Source: Sthenelais limicola
Lineage: Eukaryota > Annelida > Polychaeta > Phyllodocida > Sigalionidae
NCBI GenBank assembly: GCA_942159475.1
Contig: OW804094.1
Coordinates: 126,280,755-126,344,754 of the forward strand
Direction of reading: 5' to 3'
DNA length: 64,000 nucleotides
Shown here piece after piece: positions 25,159 through 37,500 of this stretch. The translations under genes and the position numbers were made by a program. Numbering within the stretch: the stretch's first letter is position 1; every line of letters begins with the position of its first letter. The notes under the pieces were generated by a model that saw only the letters and a program-made list of their open reading frames with translations, searched no databases and was not told where the DNA came from.

Positions 25159-28100
25159 GGCTTATATTTATGATTATTCTCCTGTGTAAGTGTGGAAGAA
25201 ATAGAACGTATGATGTATGGAAGACATTTGGTTCATATACATCCTCCCCTTACTCATCAAAGGTCCATTGCCAAGTGCCTAATTGGCTATCATTATTAGG
25301 GCACACATCGCTACATCACATGCGGGCAATGGACAACTAAGTAAGACTTGAGCTTGGCAAATACTATACCAAATGATGGATTGTATTCAGGGCCTTGGAC
25401 ACCCAATTAGAACCCAGAATACATGGAGTCTTGAAGAGAGAGCAGACATGGTTCAACTGAGCACATACGTCGAAATTTATTGGCCCTACCAATTAGAATA
25501 ACATATAAATATTGGGACGTTGGAATTCCTGGTAATACCAGAAAATGCGAGCTTCTGAGGCACAGAAGGGATGACGCCCCGGTGACATAGCTTCACATGT
25601 GCAACGTTATTCTTCACCTTTGAACCCTGGGGGGTTAACACCCTCACCCCACTTGGTTCTGGCTGGCCTTACCTAACCCAGTCTTTATGAAAACAGCACC
25701 TAATGAAACGAACACCCAGATGCTTGGAACGCCACCACGCTGGGAGCATCCATCACCCGAAGAGCTTGGAGAAATTCTAGGAATATATCAATGAAACACA
25801 CGCTCTCCTCTTGCACCGAGACAGGGAAAAAACTTCAGATTATCACCTCTCCAAAAAAGAAGCTCATAATCAATTTATCCATCACTCCATGTGCTATAAT
25901 AATGACTACATTCGGATGAATGGGAAATGCCAGGCGCTTTACAGGATCTAACGAGGGTTCCAGATCATTCAATACTATAGCAAGAACATGGGAGTAAGAT
26001 TTCTGAGTTATTTCTTAAGTTACTGTCTCAGCTTATCAAAATACGAGCGGCATCGCTTCTTTAGCTCCATTATTCCTATTTCTTTCCCTAGGAATTTCAT
26101 CATTTATTTATTCGGATGATTATTCTCGCAGAAACCAGCTGGCTAACCATGAAAATATAATGCCATGGGTAAATTGTTAGGACAGGAATGTTTACTCAGC
26201 AAGATAGTGGGCCAATGAAACTTAGCTCAGGGCTATTATAATGCACTAAGAGGTTTCTATGTTTGTCTTTTTTAAATTGGAATAACAACACACCGACGTT
26301 TTCCTATGGCAGATAATGTTATTCCCATATAGTTGGGGTTTTTTTCATATCGCTGTATTCATACAATATTATTGAGCAAATCAGTTCTTACATATCCTTT
26401 TCTTGGCAAACCAGGGCACTGCCCGGACGGGTACTTGAGAGAGTTCTGGAATAACAAATAACTATAGATCATTTTTGCCATGGGGGAGGAGTCCCTGGGT
26501 GGTCATCATCAGAGATCTAAGCTCAGCCAGAAATGCCGGGAACTTGCCAGGTGACCAATTAACCTCAAAGCCCTGCTGAAGGAAACTTGAGCAAAATTAC
26601 CATCTCGACACATATTTACAATTGCTTACAAAAAAGTCCATCGGGGATAAATCAACAAGATTTACTTCTCCCCATGTCTTATGTCTCTTTGCCCCCCATA
26701 TGAATAGCTTTTCAGCAAGGTGCGTTAACCGGTACGTGATCATACGAGGAAGTGGAGTTGTTGGGGGCGATGAGGAGAGGGAGAATATTTTTTTCAGTGC
26801 TTTCTAAGTGAGCCATGTACATGTTCGCAAGTCATCACCTCTCGCTATGAAGAGAGAGTAGTGTGAGCAGGAGGGTCAAAGTTAGTGCCCCCTGTCTGAA
26901 CTTTTAGCAGTATGGAACCTCTTGGCTCTACTTCTACGAGCACATTTGTGGTGATGTAAACAAGACATGTAGAGGGCCATCATCATGGTTTGGGGGAAGC
27001 TAGAAGGAAGGGGTAGAGGAGAGTAGTAGTAGTAGTGGGCACTATGAGTTGAGTTGCCCGCTGGCAATGATGCCAGAAGCAAGGAGCTATAGAGCATAAG
27101 CCTGAGCTGAATCTCACATGATCTAGGGTGATTGGGGGCCCGAATTATCTCATCATGTTCCTCGCGGCCAAACTGAAATATGGAGATAAGTCACAGAAAG
27201 GCCCCATTGCAAGCTATACAGCCAGATCTACATCAGCATGCCAAAGGCTGATGAACCAAAGGTCACAGCATGTCATACGAGTATGAGAACCACATTCCTT
27301 AAATGTGATCCTACAACAGGCCTCCAACCAAGCCGGCCAGGCATCCAATGACTCTCACATGTTCAGTTTGGTCGGCAGGCTTCCCTACTGAGGATCTTTA
27401 TATCCGAATCCAATGTCATCACATGAGTGGCCGACATGACAATGTTATGACCCCGAGCGGGGTGGATCTGTCATCTAAACCACCAACAATCCCACTGATG
27501 GACCAACTATACACGAGAAGGTGTTTATGGAAATGGACTTTAGCTTGTTTCCAGCAAATGTATTCCAGCCCAACTGCGAAAAAAAACTTCCTTTTATGAT
27601 AAATCACTGCCATTCGTGATCTTAGTATTTTGTACAGATCCGCCCAACAAAACCCCTAGCGCTGGGCGAATCTGAAAGTACCATGATCAAGTTTCAGGTA
27701 AAATGATTACAGGTAAGCTAATAGAGGTTGGAAGGAGGAAGGTGTGAGTGTGTGTGAGTGTAGTGATGTGATGGCATCCTAGGGTAGAGAAGCCTGGAGA
27801 GTGGCCATGAGGAGATGCCATTGTCCAGCGTGTCTGTCAGTGGACATTTGAATAGGGAAGAGAACTCGTGAGAGTAGAGGTACATAACGAGGGGGGAGGG
27901 TCCCAGTACTCATCTAACACAACACGAGAGTCGGCCTTTGAATTTGCCTGGCCGTTGAAAAAGCTTTGCAGGTGTAAAGCACTGGTATAGAGTCCAGGTA
28001 GAGAGAGAGAGACTGCTAGTCATTCAGGTAACATATGATTGCACCTATGATGCAATCAGGACAAGCCCATTTCATAGTCCTGTGCAAACTCTGCCTCTCC

Positions 28101-28950
28101 CTCTGATTATGCTTGGAAACCTTCCCACGCCCTATATATATGATATCGACCAAAAGAATCCTTTTCCTGGAAGGTAGGTCGGACCTGCTCGTTATAATGA
28201 GGAATGATTTATTGGGATTTGCAGTGCTTTTTCTACCCCAAGGAAGAACCATATATGAGTCTACCGTATGAAGAAACATGCTTAATACGGTGGTGTATAG
28301 AGTTATTTAGCATATTTGAATGTAGGCCAAATTTCGGCTATGCTCCATTGTAATTGGTGGTTTAGGGTTCTTATTATAACCACCAATGGCGAGGTATAAC
28401 AATGCAGAGAGGGAGTGACCTCACTTCATAGAGAGAGGGTCTTGATGGCCAGGCTAAATGCTGATGTGTATTTATATAGGACCAATGCATATATGAATAC
28501 CGGGGATTTTCTATTTAAAGCAAACCATATTAAAGTAGCGCAGCGGGCTTTCTTCTGTAAACCTCTTAGCAACACAACTCCCTCTCTATTTATGCTGACC
28601 CTGTACATATACATCATCGCCAGTTAACATTTTTTTGCACTAAATGTTGAAACATTCCCAAACGAATCCCTCTAGGAAAGGTTCCTATTGCGCCCTTTAA
28701 CATCGAGTCAGTGGAGATGAAAAAAAAACGATCAAATGCTGGGTACTTCCAATACTCTCCCACTCTTCGTCGGAAAGTGGGAATCTCAATTGTACAGTTC
28801 CTTTCGCCTCTAAATAGATATGAGGTATTCTGTACACGCAAGCAAATCATCCGAAGGGCCGAGGAAAGAAATCGAATGACTGGATCTATCAATGTAGATC
28901 AAATAACAAGGTAATCGAGGAGGGGAGGGGGTTGGTTCTGGGAGAGCTTT
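25159..28950. other. Non-coding stretch
   Basis: No gene. Donor-like GATTACAG|GTAAGC lies near 27704-27717 without a coding exon in front of it. A short GT/GA-rich patch is near 27735-27775. A Pbx-Hox-like octamer TGATTTAT lies at 28205-28212, at background frequency for this sequence. Frames are at most about 92 codons with no recognisable domain. Confidence 0.4.
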
Positions 28951-29010
28951 GTGTGTAAATTAGAGGGCTACGTTCCGAGTTGTGTGATTGAGAATACGGG
29001 CTGTCATGGC

Positions 29011-29517
29011 ATGCTAAAAAGGGACGACCATAGCACTTCTCAGTTCCATAATATACATACGACCAACTCCCCAGACCTGGCTCTAAGACCACTGCCACAA
29101 CAACAACAGGTCGGACCTGGCAAACTGAATATGTTAAACATGCACAGCATGCACACCTCTCCGTGCTGTAAGTGCCCTCAAACCTTATTATCCGGCGACA
29201 CTCTGGCTCCCCCATCCCCCCTCGAGATGACAAGGATAAACATTACGTATACCACGCACTCCGACCCCTGTTACCCCAAAAAATATAAGTCACAAACTGT
29301 ATCAGGTACATTCAATAAGCCAAACAAGCTCGTCCCCCTACAGGTCACAAACTATATCAGGTACAATTCTATAAGCCATATGCTTGTCCCTTTACAAACC
29401 ATGTATACACGATGGGCGAAATGGGACAGGCACATATTGGGAAGAAGTCAGAAATATAAATTTGTATTTGTTGGAGATTTGAGATGGATACTAAAATCGA
29501 GGCTAGTGCACTTCTGA
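29011..29517 (+). CDS. Unassigned 168-codon open frame
   Basis: Counted from the first in-frame ATG at 29011 (the frame itself is open from 28951). The product has no recognisable domain, signal peptide or membrane segment. It has a small CCKC cluster (CCKCPQT) and a duplicated LVPLQ ending created by the 55-bp DNA tandem duplication that lies inside it. At the stop-codon density expected for this base composition, a frame this long should appear by chance about once in ten windows, so it is only mildly unusual. The duplication kept the frame partly by its length: 55 bp is not a multiple of three, so the two copies are read in different frames. No ribosome-context or splice evidence supports it. 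Probably not a gene. Confidence 0.1.
   Translation: MLKRDDHSTSQFHNIHTTNSPDLALRPLPQQQQVGPGKLNMLNMHSMHTSPCCKCPQTLLSGDTLAPPSPLEMTRINITYTTHSDPCYPKKYKSQTVSGTFNKPNKLVPLQVTNYIRYNSISHMLVPLQTMYTRWAKWDRHILGRSQKYKFVFVGDLRWILKSRLVHF
29289..29398. repeat. Tandem duplication, 55-bp unit
   Basis: Two adjacent copies, 29289-29343 and 29344-29398. Both start GTCACAAACT, share TATCAGGTACA and ATAAGCCA, and end with CTTGTCCC/CTCGTCCC-type words. About four fifths of positions agree by eye. It is a local duplication, too short and too isolated to be a satellite. Confidence 0.85.
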
Positions 29518-32114
29518 CGTGTGAAAGTATATCTACTAGAGGCTGGTTGTCATGCCAATGGTTACTGTCTTCGTGTAAATGTCAACCAGCTCGGCCTTGC
29601 CCAGTTTTTACTTTAGCGTCACGATACCAATATCAGATTCGAGTGAAAATGATCCTAATAAATACACTCAATCTGCAATAGTTCACCTAAATGCATCATG
29701 CAGGAAAGCCATATTTTGCATGGGGCAAGCAGCAACAAGTACGAGGGCATCCCTGTCTATGAAAAGAGATGTTAGATCACTACTTTTCTGCACTGGTCCG
29801 TCATAATATTAATCACCAACCACCATGATCGAGCTTGCCCCACATACATGCATGTATCCAATGCAAAAGATAAAACGGTGCCATACATTTCAAAAGGGGG
29901 ACTATCTGATTAATTTTGAATGGCCTTTCAGCAGTTGCACCAATGTGTATGAAATGGTCGTTCCTTAGTTTTATGATGTATGTGATGTTTAATAACTCTG
30001 TGAACAATATACCTGCCTTGAAACAGCTGGTGGCGTGCCGGAGGTTGATGTGCATATACCATTGTACGCCGGATCCAAGTCACAATGGAGGAGAGTGGAG
30101 GCGGTCCATCCAGGGGGGATGCTAGTACTGTGTGTTCACATTAAAGATATTTATCATTCTACCTCCTCAATGTTTTGCCAGGCTCGTTACAGTTTCCATT
30201 CATACGTGACAATATTTTTTTGTATATTCAAATATAGTGTATATCCTCTTTCTCTTCATCGCTCTCGTCCACTCTCTCTCTCTCTCTCTCCCTCTCTCTC
30301 TCTCTCAATATACACGTACATGGATATACTGTATATGCATACCGGTACATAATATGCGTGTGCCTGTTTAGACAGCGAGAGACAGAGAGTGAGGGATGTT
30401 AGATAATGCGAGTGTGTATGCTTATATATAATACTCTTAACAGCAACAACGCCCACACAATTTATATACACAATACTTCCACTAAACGTTCATGCGATGG
30501 AAAGCCTGGTACTGGTATGAAATGGGAGGGCGTGGAAGTGGAAAGGGGAGTGGTCGGGACGTTGGGGTTGGGGACATTTGATCGAGGGGGGAGGTGAGAA
30601 AACAAGAGGATGTTTGGTTAAGAGAGGGGATGAATCCAGCAGGATCATTACAACCATGTATCAGATTGTCTCTAATGGCGATCGGATGGGTGCTGATCTT
30701 TCTAGTTGATCCCCATTAGCTCCGCGTCACCTCGTGAATTATTCACGACAATATTTCCATGTAAATGATGCCCGCCATGCGGTTCATTTTTGATGGACCT
30801 GTGGCACCGTAATGGTGTGGTAAAGAGAAAGGGGTTCAGGTGGGTCTGGCGAGGCGACTTGGATAGCAACACCCAACGTTTTGATCAGTTCCAACCTACT
30901 TGCAGGCCATGAATCTTTTATAGGCATGATCTAATTTGAACACAAGCAACGGGCTGTAGACTCCATCAACAGAGGATAGACTTAGAGAATGATCGGATCA
31001 TATACAGGGCCTACAGTTACCGCAGTAATATTGAATCCTTGCTTTTGTCGATGGCTTTCCACATGGGGGGTAAAAAAACACAGCCAGCCTCCAACAACTG
31101 GCTTTTATTATATAAACGTCCTCGCGTCAGACTTTAAAAAAAACTCCTTTCACAAAACATACACAGGCCATACCTGGGATAAAACTGACCAGAACCTTTC
31201 AGTTTCTGGCATTCATCAGAGAGGACTTCCCCTGTAGCATATCACGCACATGGCATCAGACAAAGAGTCTCTTTATAGCTCTGCCAAAAATGCTTTGCCA
31301 ACTCTTGAAAAATGTATAGGATGTAGCGAACAGAAATAAGGGCAGCAATTTGGACCCGGTGGTCCGTGACTGGCTCTGAGAAGAGGACGAGGGTTCGGTG
31401 ACAATTGTGTGGAACCCCCTGTTCTGTCTAAGCTCACTTACAAAACCAACCCTCGTTCGCCCACCACCCCCCAAATACCCCACTTCTCATACCCATCTAG
31501 GGGTTATTTATAGCTGCGCTCAGGTATATAAACACCACATCACTGGCCAAAAATATAGCTAGCCGGGGGTGTTGTCTGTTACCCTCTGGCCTAGCACTGG
31601 AGCGCAGCTGTGTCCTGGCCGTGGAAGACCCGGCGTTTACAATAAACAAAAGCCAATCCTGAAATGTGACTAGATCGGGATCCTTTCGCATCCAGGCAGA
31701 ATTCGGGGAAGTAATTCTAGAAGTCGGCAGCTCACCGACCTGGCACCAGTTAGCGTACACAACAATGTATAAAGGGAAACTGGGGCTTTGGTGGTTGTTG
31801 GGACTAGTGGAAGGTTTGGGAATGCAATCCACATGAGGTCTAGCTATCAGGGTCTGTAAGTTTGGTTCACCTGTATAGAACCAATCTACAAGACTGTCAT
31901 CTCGATTGGAACCAGTATGATCAGACAGTTAAACTGTGCTATACATACACGTTGACATACACGATATGACCTTTCAATGCATACACACACGCGGAGAAAA
32001 AAAGCTGTGGCCGCTATGAATTAGCCAAGCCGCAAACATGACCACAGTTTGCCTGCAGTGTATCTTATTAGAGTAAGACAGGATGAAATGCCTTCACATC
32101 TAAACCGAAGCTAC
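29518..32114. other. Non-coding stretch
   Basis: Contains a (CT)n microsatellite at 30271-30306 followed by TATA-like words. A G-rich patch lies at 30525-30595, ending in a donor-like GGAG|GTGAGA. No coding exon is supported. Confidence 0.4.
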
Positions 32115-32187
32115 CTGGACCGGCCACTGCTGGGGGCATTTGTTGTGGTGGGAGCGGGCCCAGTGTGGGGCCCGTGCCTGCCAGGCC
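32115..32187 (-). CDS. Weak candidate internal exon, Pro/Gly-rich
   Basis: On the minus strand a GC-rich segment between CTGTGAG (weak acceptor) and GGTCCAG|GTAGCT (plausible donor) is 73 nt long. If read in phase 0 it encodes a Gly/Pro-rich peptide containing GPTLGPLPPQQMPPAVAGP, the composition of a disordered linker. It lies 1.2 kb downstream, in the gene's sense, of the candidate start exon at 33.4 kb. However, the acceptor has a poor pyrimidine tract, and the phase does not match the candidate at 32720-32784. It may just be a local GC-rich patch. Confidence 0.13.
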
Positions 32188-32719
32188 CTCACAGAACCCT
32201 CCCAAACAAGTGACCCATATGATTAACGTAGGCCACCTCCCAGCTGCGCCCAGCATGATCGCCGGGCATTGTTCCTGGTCATCCAGCCTGCTTATTTGAT
32301 AATCCCATGCTTATAATTATGTTCGATAGACCATGGAGTATACATATACCATACAACAATGAAGTGAGCCTGCAATTAGGTCTGTGATTAAAGGGGGTCG
32401 CGGCATACATATTATCATTAAAGCCGGTAAACAAAGCACTTTACAAAGATGTGGGCTTTTTTCACTGACAGCACCAGATACACATAGTTAATGTAATAAA
32501 GAGAAGGATTATATATATGTGTATAAGTATGTGATAATATATAATATAATAGAGTATTTAAATAGACACCGAGACAGGTCGAACTTGTATGAGAAAGTAA
32601 GTAGGTATATATAAACCCATATTATTCTGTTTACATGTACATCGCTTTTATGTCAACCGAATAAACAAACAATCGGCAGGTGCCAACCACCACCTCTGGC
32701 CAATAGGTTGTTCTCTTAC

Positions 32720-32784
32720 CTGTCATCCAAACAAACATTTTCATTTCGGAGGTCATCCCCTTTTTTTGCCTCAGGATCCGTTTT
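32720..32784 (-). CDS. Weak candidate internal exon with strong donor
   Basis: A minus-strand 65-nt segment ends at GATGACAG|GTAAGA, a near-consensus 5' splice site. Read in phase 0 it gives KTDPEAKKGDDLRNENV followed by Cys-Leu-Asp-Asp, a hydrophilic, protein-like peptide. It would join in frame to the phase-0 end of the start-codon exon at 33373. The upstream AG (complement of 32785-32786) follows GTAGTAGTAT, a poor acceptor. A donor this good is expected about once per two windows by chance. No family is recognised. Confidence 0.15.
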
Positions 32785-33325
32785 CTATACTACTACCTGA
32801 GACTATAAGCATTACTTGAAACCAAAGACCGGGACTATAAACAAAGTTCCATAGCTGGATCAGTGTTAGGATAAAAGGTGAAAAATACACACACAAGAAG
32901 CAATGGGCGGCCAAAAAGGGGTTAGTAACATATAGGTGGCTCTATAGTATAGATAGGTAAAAGGCAGAGAGAGAGAGACCTGTTACATGGCCCATTCGGA
33001 GTTAGTAGATGATACAAACAATACATTGCTACAACTCTCCTAGGACACCTTACAAAACTGGGTGGGTCTGAAAATGAATGAAAGCTCCCAATGGACAGCT
33101 GAAAAATAGAAGGCAATGGGGAGGCAACCCGGACCGGGACGTAGACCGGAACCACTGCACATTACAGCTGTATATGTTTTTTTCAGCTTGGGGAGCATGC
33201 TTTGACGAAGCGGATGGGGAGGCAGAGATAGTTAGAGAAGGTTAGATATAGATAGTAGAAAGGAAGGGGAGACAACGAGGACGATGGGGCGGTGGCGACC
33301 GCTCTCTCGTAGTCGTAGTGATTAC

Positions 33326-33619
33326 CTGGAAAGCAAAATCAAAGGAGTGGTATTGGGTGTGAAATGATATACCTCTGGGTTCTCGTCCAGGTTGCTGCTG
33401 ATGTCGGACACACTCATGGTGAGATGGTGTACGACCCTGCCTGACGATGTGAGCGGTGCTGGTGATGGCGTGTTGTAGTGTACTGGTCAACAACAACAAG
33501 AAGAAGCGACTAACAAAAGTGAGCTGTGGTGCTCTGAGTGGTGGTAGTGGTAGTGGTGGTAGTAGTAGAAGTGGTGGTGGTGGATGTGGGTGCAGCAGCT
33601 GAGAGAACCACAGCAGCGC
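33326..33619 (-). CDS. Candidate 5' exon with start codon (unknown protein)
   Basis: On the minus strand, TTTTTGCAG (AG = complement of 33620-33621) after a T/C-rich run is a fair acceptor. About 200 nt of Thr/His/Ser-codon-like, ATG-free leader follows, then TCACCATGA at 33417, a strong start context. The frame opens MSVSDISSNLDENPE and reaches AGAG|GTATAT (exon end 33373, phase 0). If that donor is skipped it runs 16 more residues to TCCAG|GTAATC (exon end 33326), where the donor itself creates the stop. Alternatively transcription starts near 33665, about 30 bases past a TATATAATA run at about 33690-33710. No ATG occurs on this strand from 33780 to the start codon, which suits a 5' leader but is also favoured by the CAC-rich composition. 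The peptide matches no family I can name. Only a stub of the protein lies here. Confidence 0.33.
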
Positions 33620-34540
33620 CTGCAAAAATCCAGCACAAGTGCAGAAGAAGAAGAGAAAAGCAACTTTTGCCCGGCTTCAACTGGGTATTATATGTGTATT
33701 ATATATGTGTGTATACTGTGGCAAGCAGGCAGACTTTAACTGACTGATTGACGTCCAAATAAACTTAGCAGTCTGACCACATGTCTCGGCTGGGTGGTTG
33801 GCTGTCTGAGGTGGTGAAGTGGCTGCAGTTGTTGGTAGCGGTTGTACTAGGAGGGGCACTGCTGACGGGTAGAAGAAGACAGATGACGAGAAGAAGAGAA
33901 GAGATGAACCCGGAGAATGTAATGGGAATATAAGCCTCCGTTACGTCCGTGTCTCCAGACAAACGATGGTCACAAGAAGGTAGAATCCTGCTGGATGTTG
34001 ACTACGATAACACTTGTAGTTGTATGAAAAGGGAGAGAGAGGAGAGAAGCCCTATACCCGAGTACTCGTGGTAGTAGTAGAGAGTTGGTAGTTACTGCAA
34101 CTAGGCTCTCCCTCCGTCCGTCCGTGCTTAGGGGATAACAACAGTGAGTGAATGAGAGAGGGCGAAGGTATACGTGTGGTCCGCTTCGCGTTAGTTCGCC
34201 TTGTGGTGCGTTCGTCACTGGAGAGGTATTGACGGGGCTGCGGCAAAGCGGCGGCCAGTGGTGGTGCTTGGTAGTAGTAGGTGGTTATGGGGAGGCAACT
34301 ACAGTGGTTGGCGGCGGCACATAGACGAGGAGAGAGAGAGAGGAAGCAGTGGTGGTGGTGGTGGTTGTATGGTGGTGGTGGTGGAGAGGAGGAGGAGGAG
34401 GAGGTGGAGTTGCACCGCGATAGCAGTGCGCCCTCTTGGCGCTTGTTAGTAATGGTAGTAGTGCTAGCAAAGGCAAAGAGGAGGAGGATAGAGAGGTAGA
34501 GAGAAGGCCCTTCTACTTCCAGTAGTTCCACAGCAGCTGG
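33530..34540. other. CpG- and trinucleotide-rich block (candidate promoter/5' leader)
   Basis: About 1 kb unlike its surroundings: (GTG)n/(GTA)n/(GGA)n trinucleotide clusters on plus (CAC/TAC/TCC on minus) at 33538-33600 and 34260-34420, together with a locally high number of CpG dinucleotides at 34110-34320. It opens long low-complexity minus-strand frames (poly-Ser, poly-Pro, poly-His), including 159 codons at 34052-34531, which I read as composition artefacts. CpG-rich, repeat-rich sequence just upstream of an ATG in good context is typical of animal promoters and 5' leaders. That is inference. The likely direction is minus. Confidence 0.4.
34428..34441 (-). promoter_or_regulatory. CTCF-like core
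   Basis: On the minus strand the sequence reads CGCCAAGAGGGCGC. The AGAGGGCGC half matches the strongest part of the bilaterian CTCF motif (AGRKGGCGC), while the CCAS portion matches poorly. It lies in the CpG-rich block. Confidence 0.3.
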
Positions 34541-37500
34541 TCGACCTGTAGTTCAACGCACCCACACACTCACACACATGCAATCGTCATTGGCATTTCA
34601 GGCTCTTTTGCAGCTTGTAAGCACTGACAGCACACACTGCCCATAAGCCCCAATGCTTTTGCAACTGCAGCTTGTATTGTATCACCCCTTCTCCCCAATG
34701 ACTCGCCTGGTGGGACAGGCTAACAGTTCTAGCTGCCAGTTTTCGTCCCCAGTCAGAAAAGACCAGTAATTGTACACTGCCGCAGAAAAGCAAGCCAACC
34801 CGGACAGATGGACCCTCCAAAGCTATTATACGCCCGTCACGCCTGACAGCATCTTTCCCCCACTTATTGGATTGCTAGCAGCTGATTTTCACCCACTAAA
34901 ACACCAATCAACCAGGTATGGCCATGCCAACACACCCACAGACGACCATGCAATCATGCATTGACTATTATACACAAGGCCAGACTTCCCCACTAATAAC
35001 CCCCACCCCCCATCCCGCCACCTCCACACCACAACCCCCCACCTCGCTCCACCCTCAGACCAGGTAAATCCGTACGGCCCATCTGCGTCCCATGACCAGC
35101 GACCTATTGTTTTACTTCCACCCAACAAAGGCACTGAGTCCACTTCAATGGATATAATCCCGTTACGCCAATCCTCGAGGCCCCACCACCATCTGTACCA
35201 TGTCATATGCGATGGTGGCGAAATATGTTCGAATGTCGGTACAGCACTTGACTCTTTTTGGATAGTGTCAGTTGACCGCTATAACCCATCCCTCTCAAGC
35301 ATGAAGTTCCGCTATTGTAATTGTTCAGTAAGGCACCCCACATCTAACGGTTGTGATTAACCCCCGTTTAATTGTCTGCTAATAAGCTTGCCGTTTCTGA
35401 ATAAGACCGAAAGACCAGAAGTTCATTTTGAGTCTGCTATACTTGAGGCTATTATACTAGATGATGTATGTCACAGGCAGAGTTAACCCCCACTCATCTC
35501 TCTAATGGTAAGGGCGTGGTCATCTGGTATCATCAATTTCATGCATTTAATACAGTCGACAGATGCAACCTTCTAAATGCTATAAAAACGCCGCTAAACA
35601 CATGCGCATGTGTATTCAGTAATTTATCGGTGCAATTGGGTGCCTCCAAAAAGAGTTAGATTGTGTAACAGGCATACATAACTAGCAATGATTGCCTAAT
35701 CATGTCGGTTACTCTGATTAAACACAATAAGGGACTCATGTCATTGTTTTGATCAATACAATTCATCGAGTAATGGCCCCATATAAATGCACTTAAGAGC
35801 TGTTTTGTACGCACACATATCTATATATATTCTACGGAGGCAGGGTTATGGGACGCGGTGCAATATAATGACCCTTTATTAAATGCCATATCTAATCTGG
35901 CACGTCCATATATACTGCTGTATCTTAGTGGTGAGTGGATGTATTATGGTGGAACTGTTACACATCCACACATCCACACACTCACTCACACACAGGGCAC
36001 ACTGACACCGATTAGACATGAATCAGCGACAGAGTGCTTTTCAATCAATACAATGGGTTGATCGAAGCCTGCTATGGGTGGCAAGTAAACGGTGCAGCCA
36101 GGGTAGAACCTTTCAATAAGTGGGTCAACCCTCTAGAACCCTCGTAATAATAAAATAGTATCATATCTAATACATTATGTGCCATTATAACAGCAAGCCA
36201 CACGATGGAAGTATGTATCATGTATGTCCCTTTTCCATATCATAATATATGCACTATTGCCAAATCTATATATTTGATATATTTTACAGACCCCAGTTGG
36301 GTCCGATATCTATCTGTTAGCCCTGAGCGGTAGTCGATCGCGTGTTCCTATGTCCTGCCAAGGCCTTCTATACATTTTAACACAAGAACATTTAATCTGG
36401 CGCCGAATTATTGATAACCTGGAGATTTTCGCAACACTAAAGGACAAAGATCAGGATCAATAGACGTTTTAAGATCAGGGCTTTCCCCGCAGTGGGCCTG
36501 GTGACTGAATGGACTCCTGGTTGGTTGTTGATTGTGGCTGCATTCAGTTGTAAACCAAATGCTAAAATAGGTGAGCTTTCCCTGGAAAGCATCTGTTTAG
36601 CTGTGACAGTTCCTCACGTCCCCATGGGAAGGGATTTTTCAGGGGAGGCGCAGGGAGAGTGAGTGGAGGTCCTTTTTTTCTATCCGTCTTTTTTCTCCTC
36701 TTCCCCCTCTCTCGATCTCTCTCTCTCTCGCTCAAACATTCTTGACCCAAATAATCAACTCTGCATTGAAAGGAGTGGTCAGTCTTTCATGCTGGCCAAT
36801 GGGCAGACCGTACAGTAGTACAAAGTACTATTACCAATGCAGTAGCAACAAAACACAGGCGATGATGGTGTTTACTTCCAAACCCCACCAAAAACAACTG
36901 GCCAACAACCATTGGTATACCATACGTCAATGTCAGAAAAGCGATTCTAAATCAAATGAACGGAACTTGCCGCCTGTATGTACAACTATGCTTGTAATTT
37001 TTATGCCCTGCTTTTCAAGAACCACGCGGTCGAGTACTTCTGTGAGCTCTAACAAAAATGAACTACATGTAGTTCATACAGCTTCATTTTTCATTTCAAA
37101 ATAGCCTTTGTTAATTTGGTCCGCCTAGATCTCCAGTCTTGTCTAGCTATATATATATACCTCAATCATCATTCAGTTGAATAATGAATGACGCAGTGTA
37201 TTTTTGAAAAGGAAACAACTAACAACACTATTTTCTTTTCATTTTTGGTTTCACTAAATTCTCTTCAGCAGACAAAATAACATTCTGTCGGTCGATACAT
37301 TTCCAAAAGACCAATAAAAAATTCATGGCGTAGTGGTGTTTGCTTGTCCAATAATGAGGACAAAATAGACCATGAGTCAAAGACGGTAAATAGCAGCGAT
37401 GCTATTAGACAAAATGCCTTTAAATAAATAAAATATATAGCCAACCTTTCAGTCATGAGAAGTTTCATTGCGAAATCCATGTATATGGAATTCTCGCATC

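Noticed and set aside
31665..31690. miR-279-like word TGACTAGATC
   Set aside because: The match stops after ten bases and there is no pairing arm.
34052..34531. 159-codon minus-strand frame with poly-Ser/Pro/His
   Set aside because: Produced by (GTG)n/(GGA)n trinucleotide repeats on the other strand. There is no domain and no splice-consistent ends. Kept only as part of the CpG-rich block.
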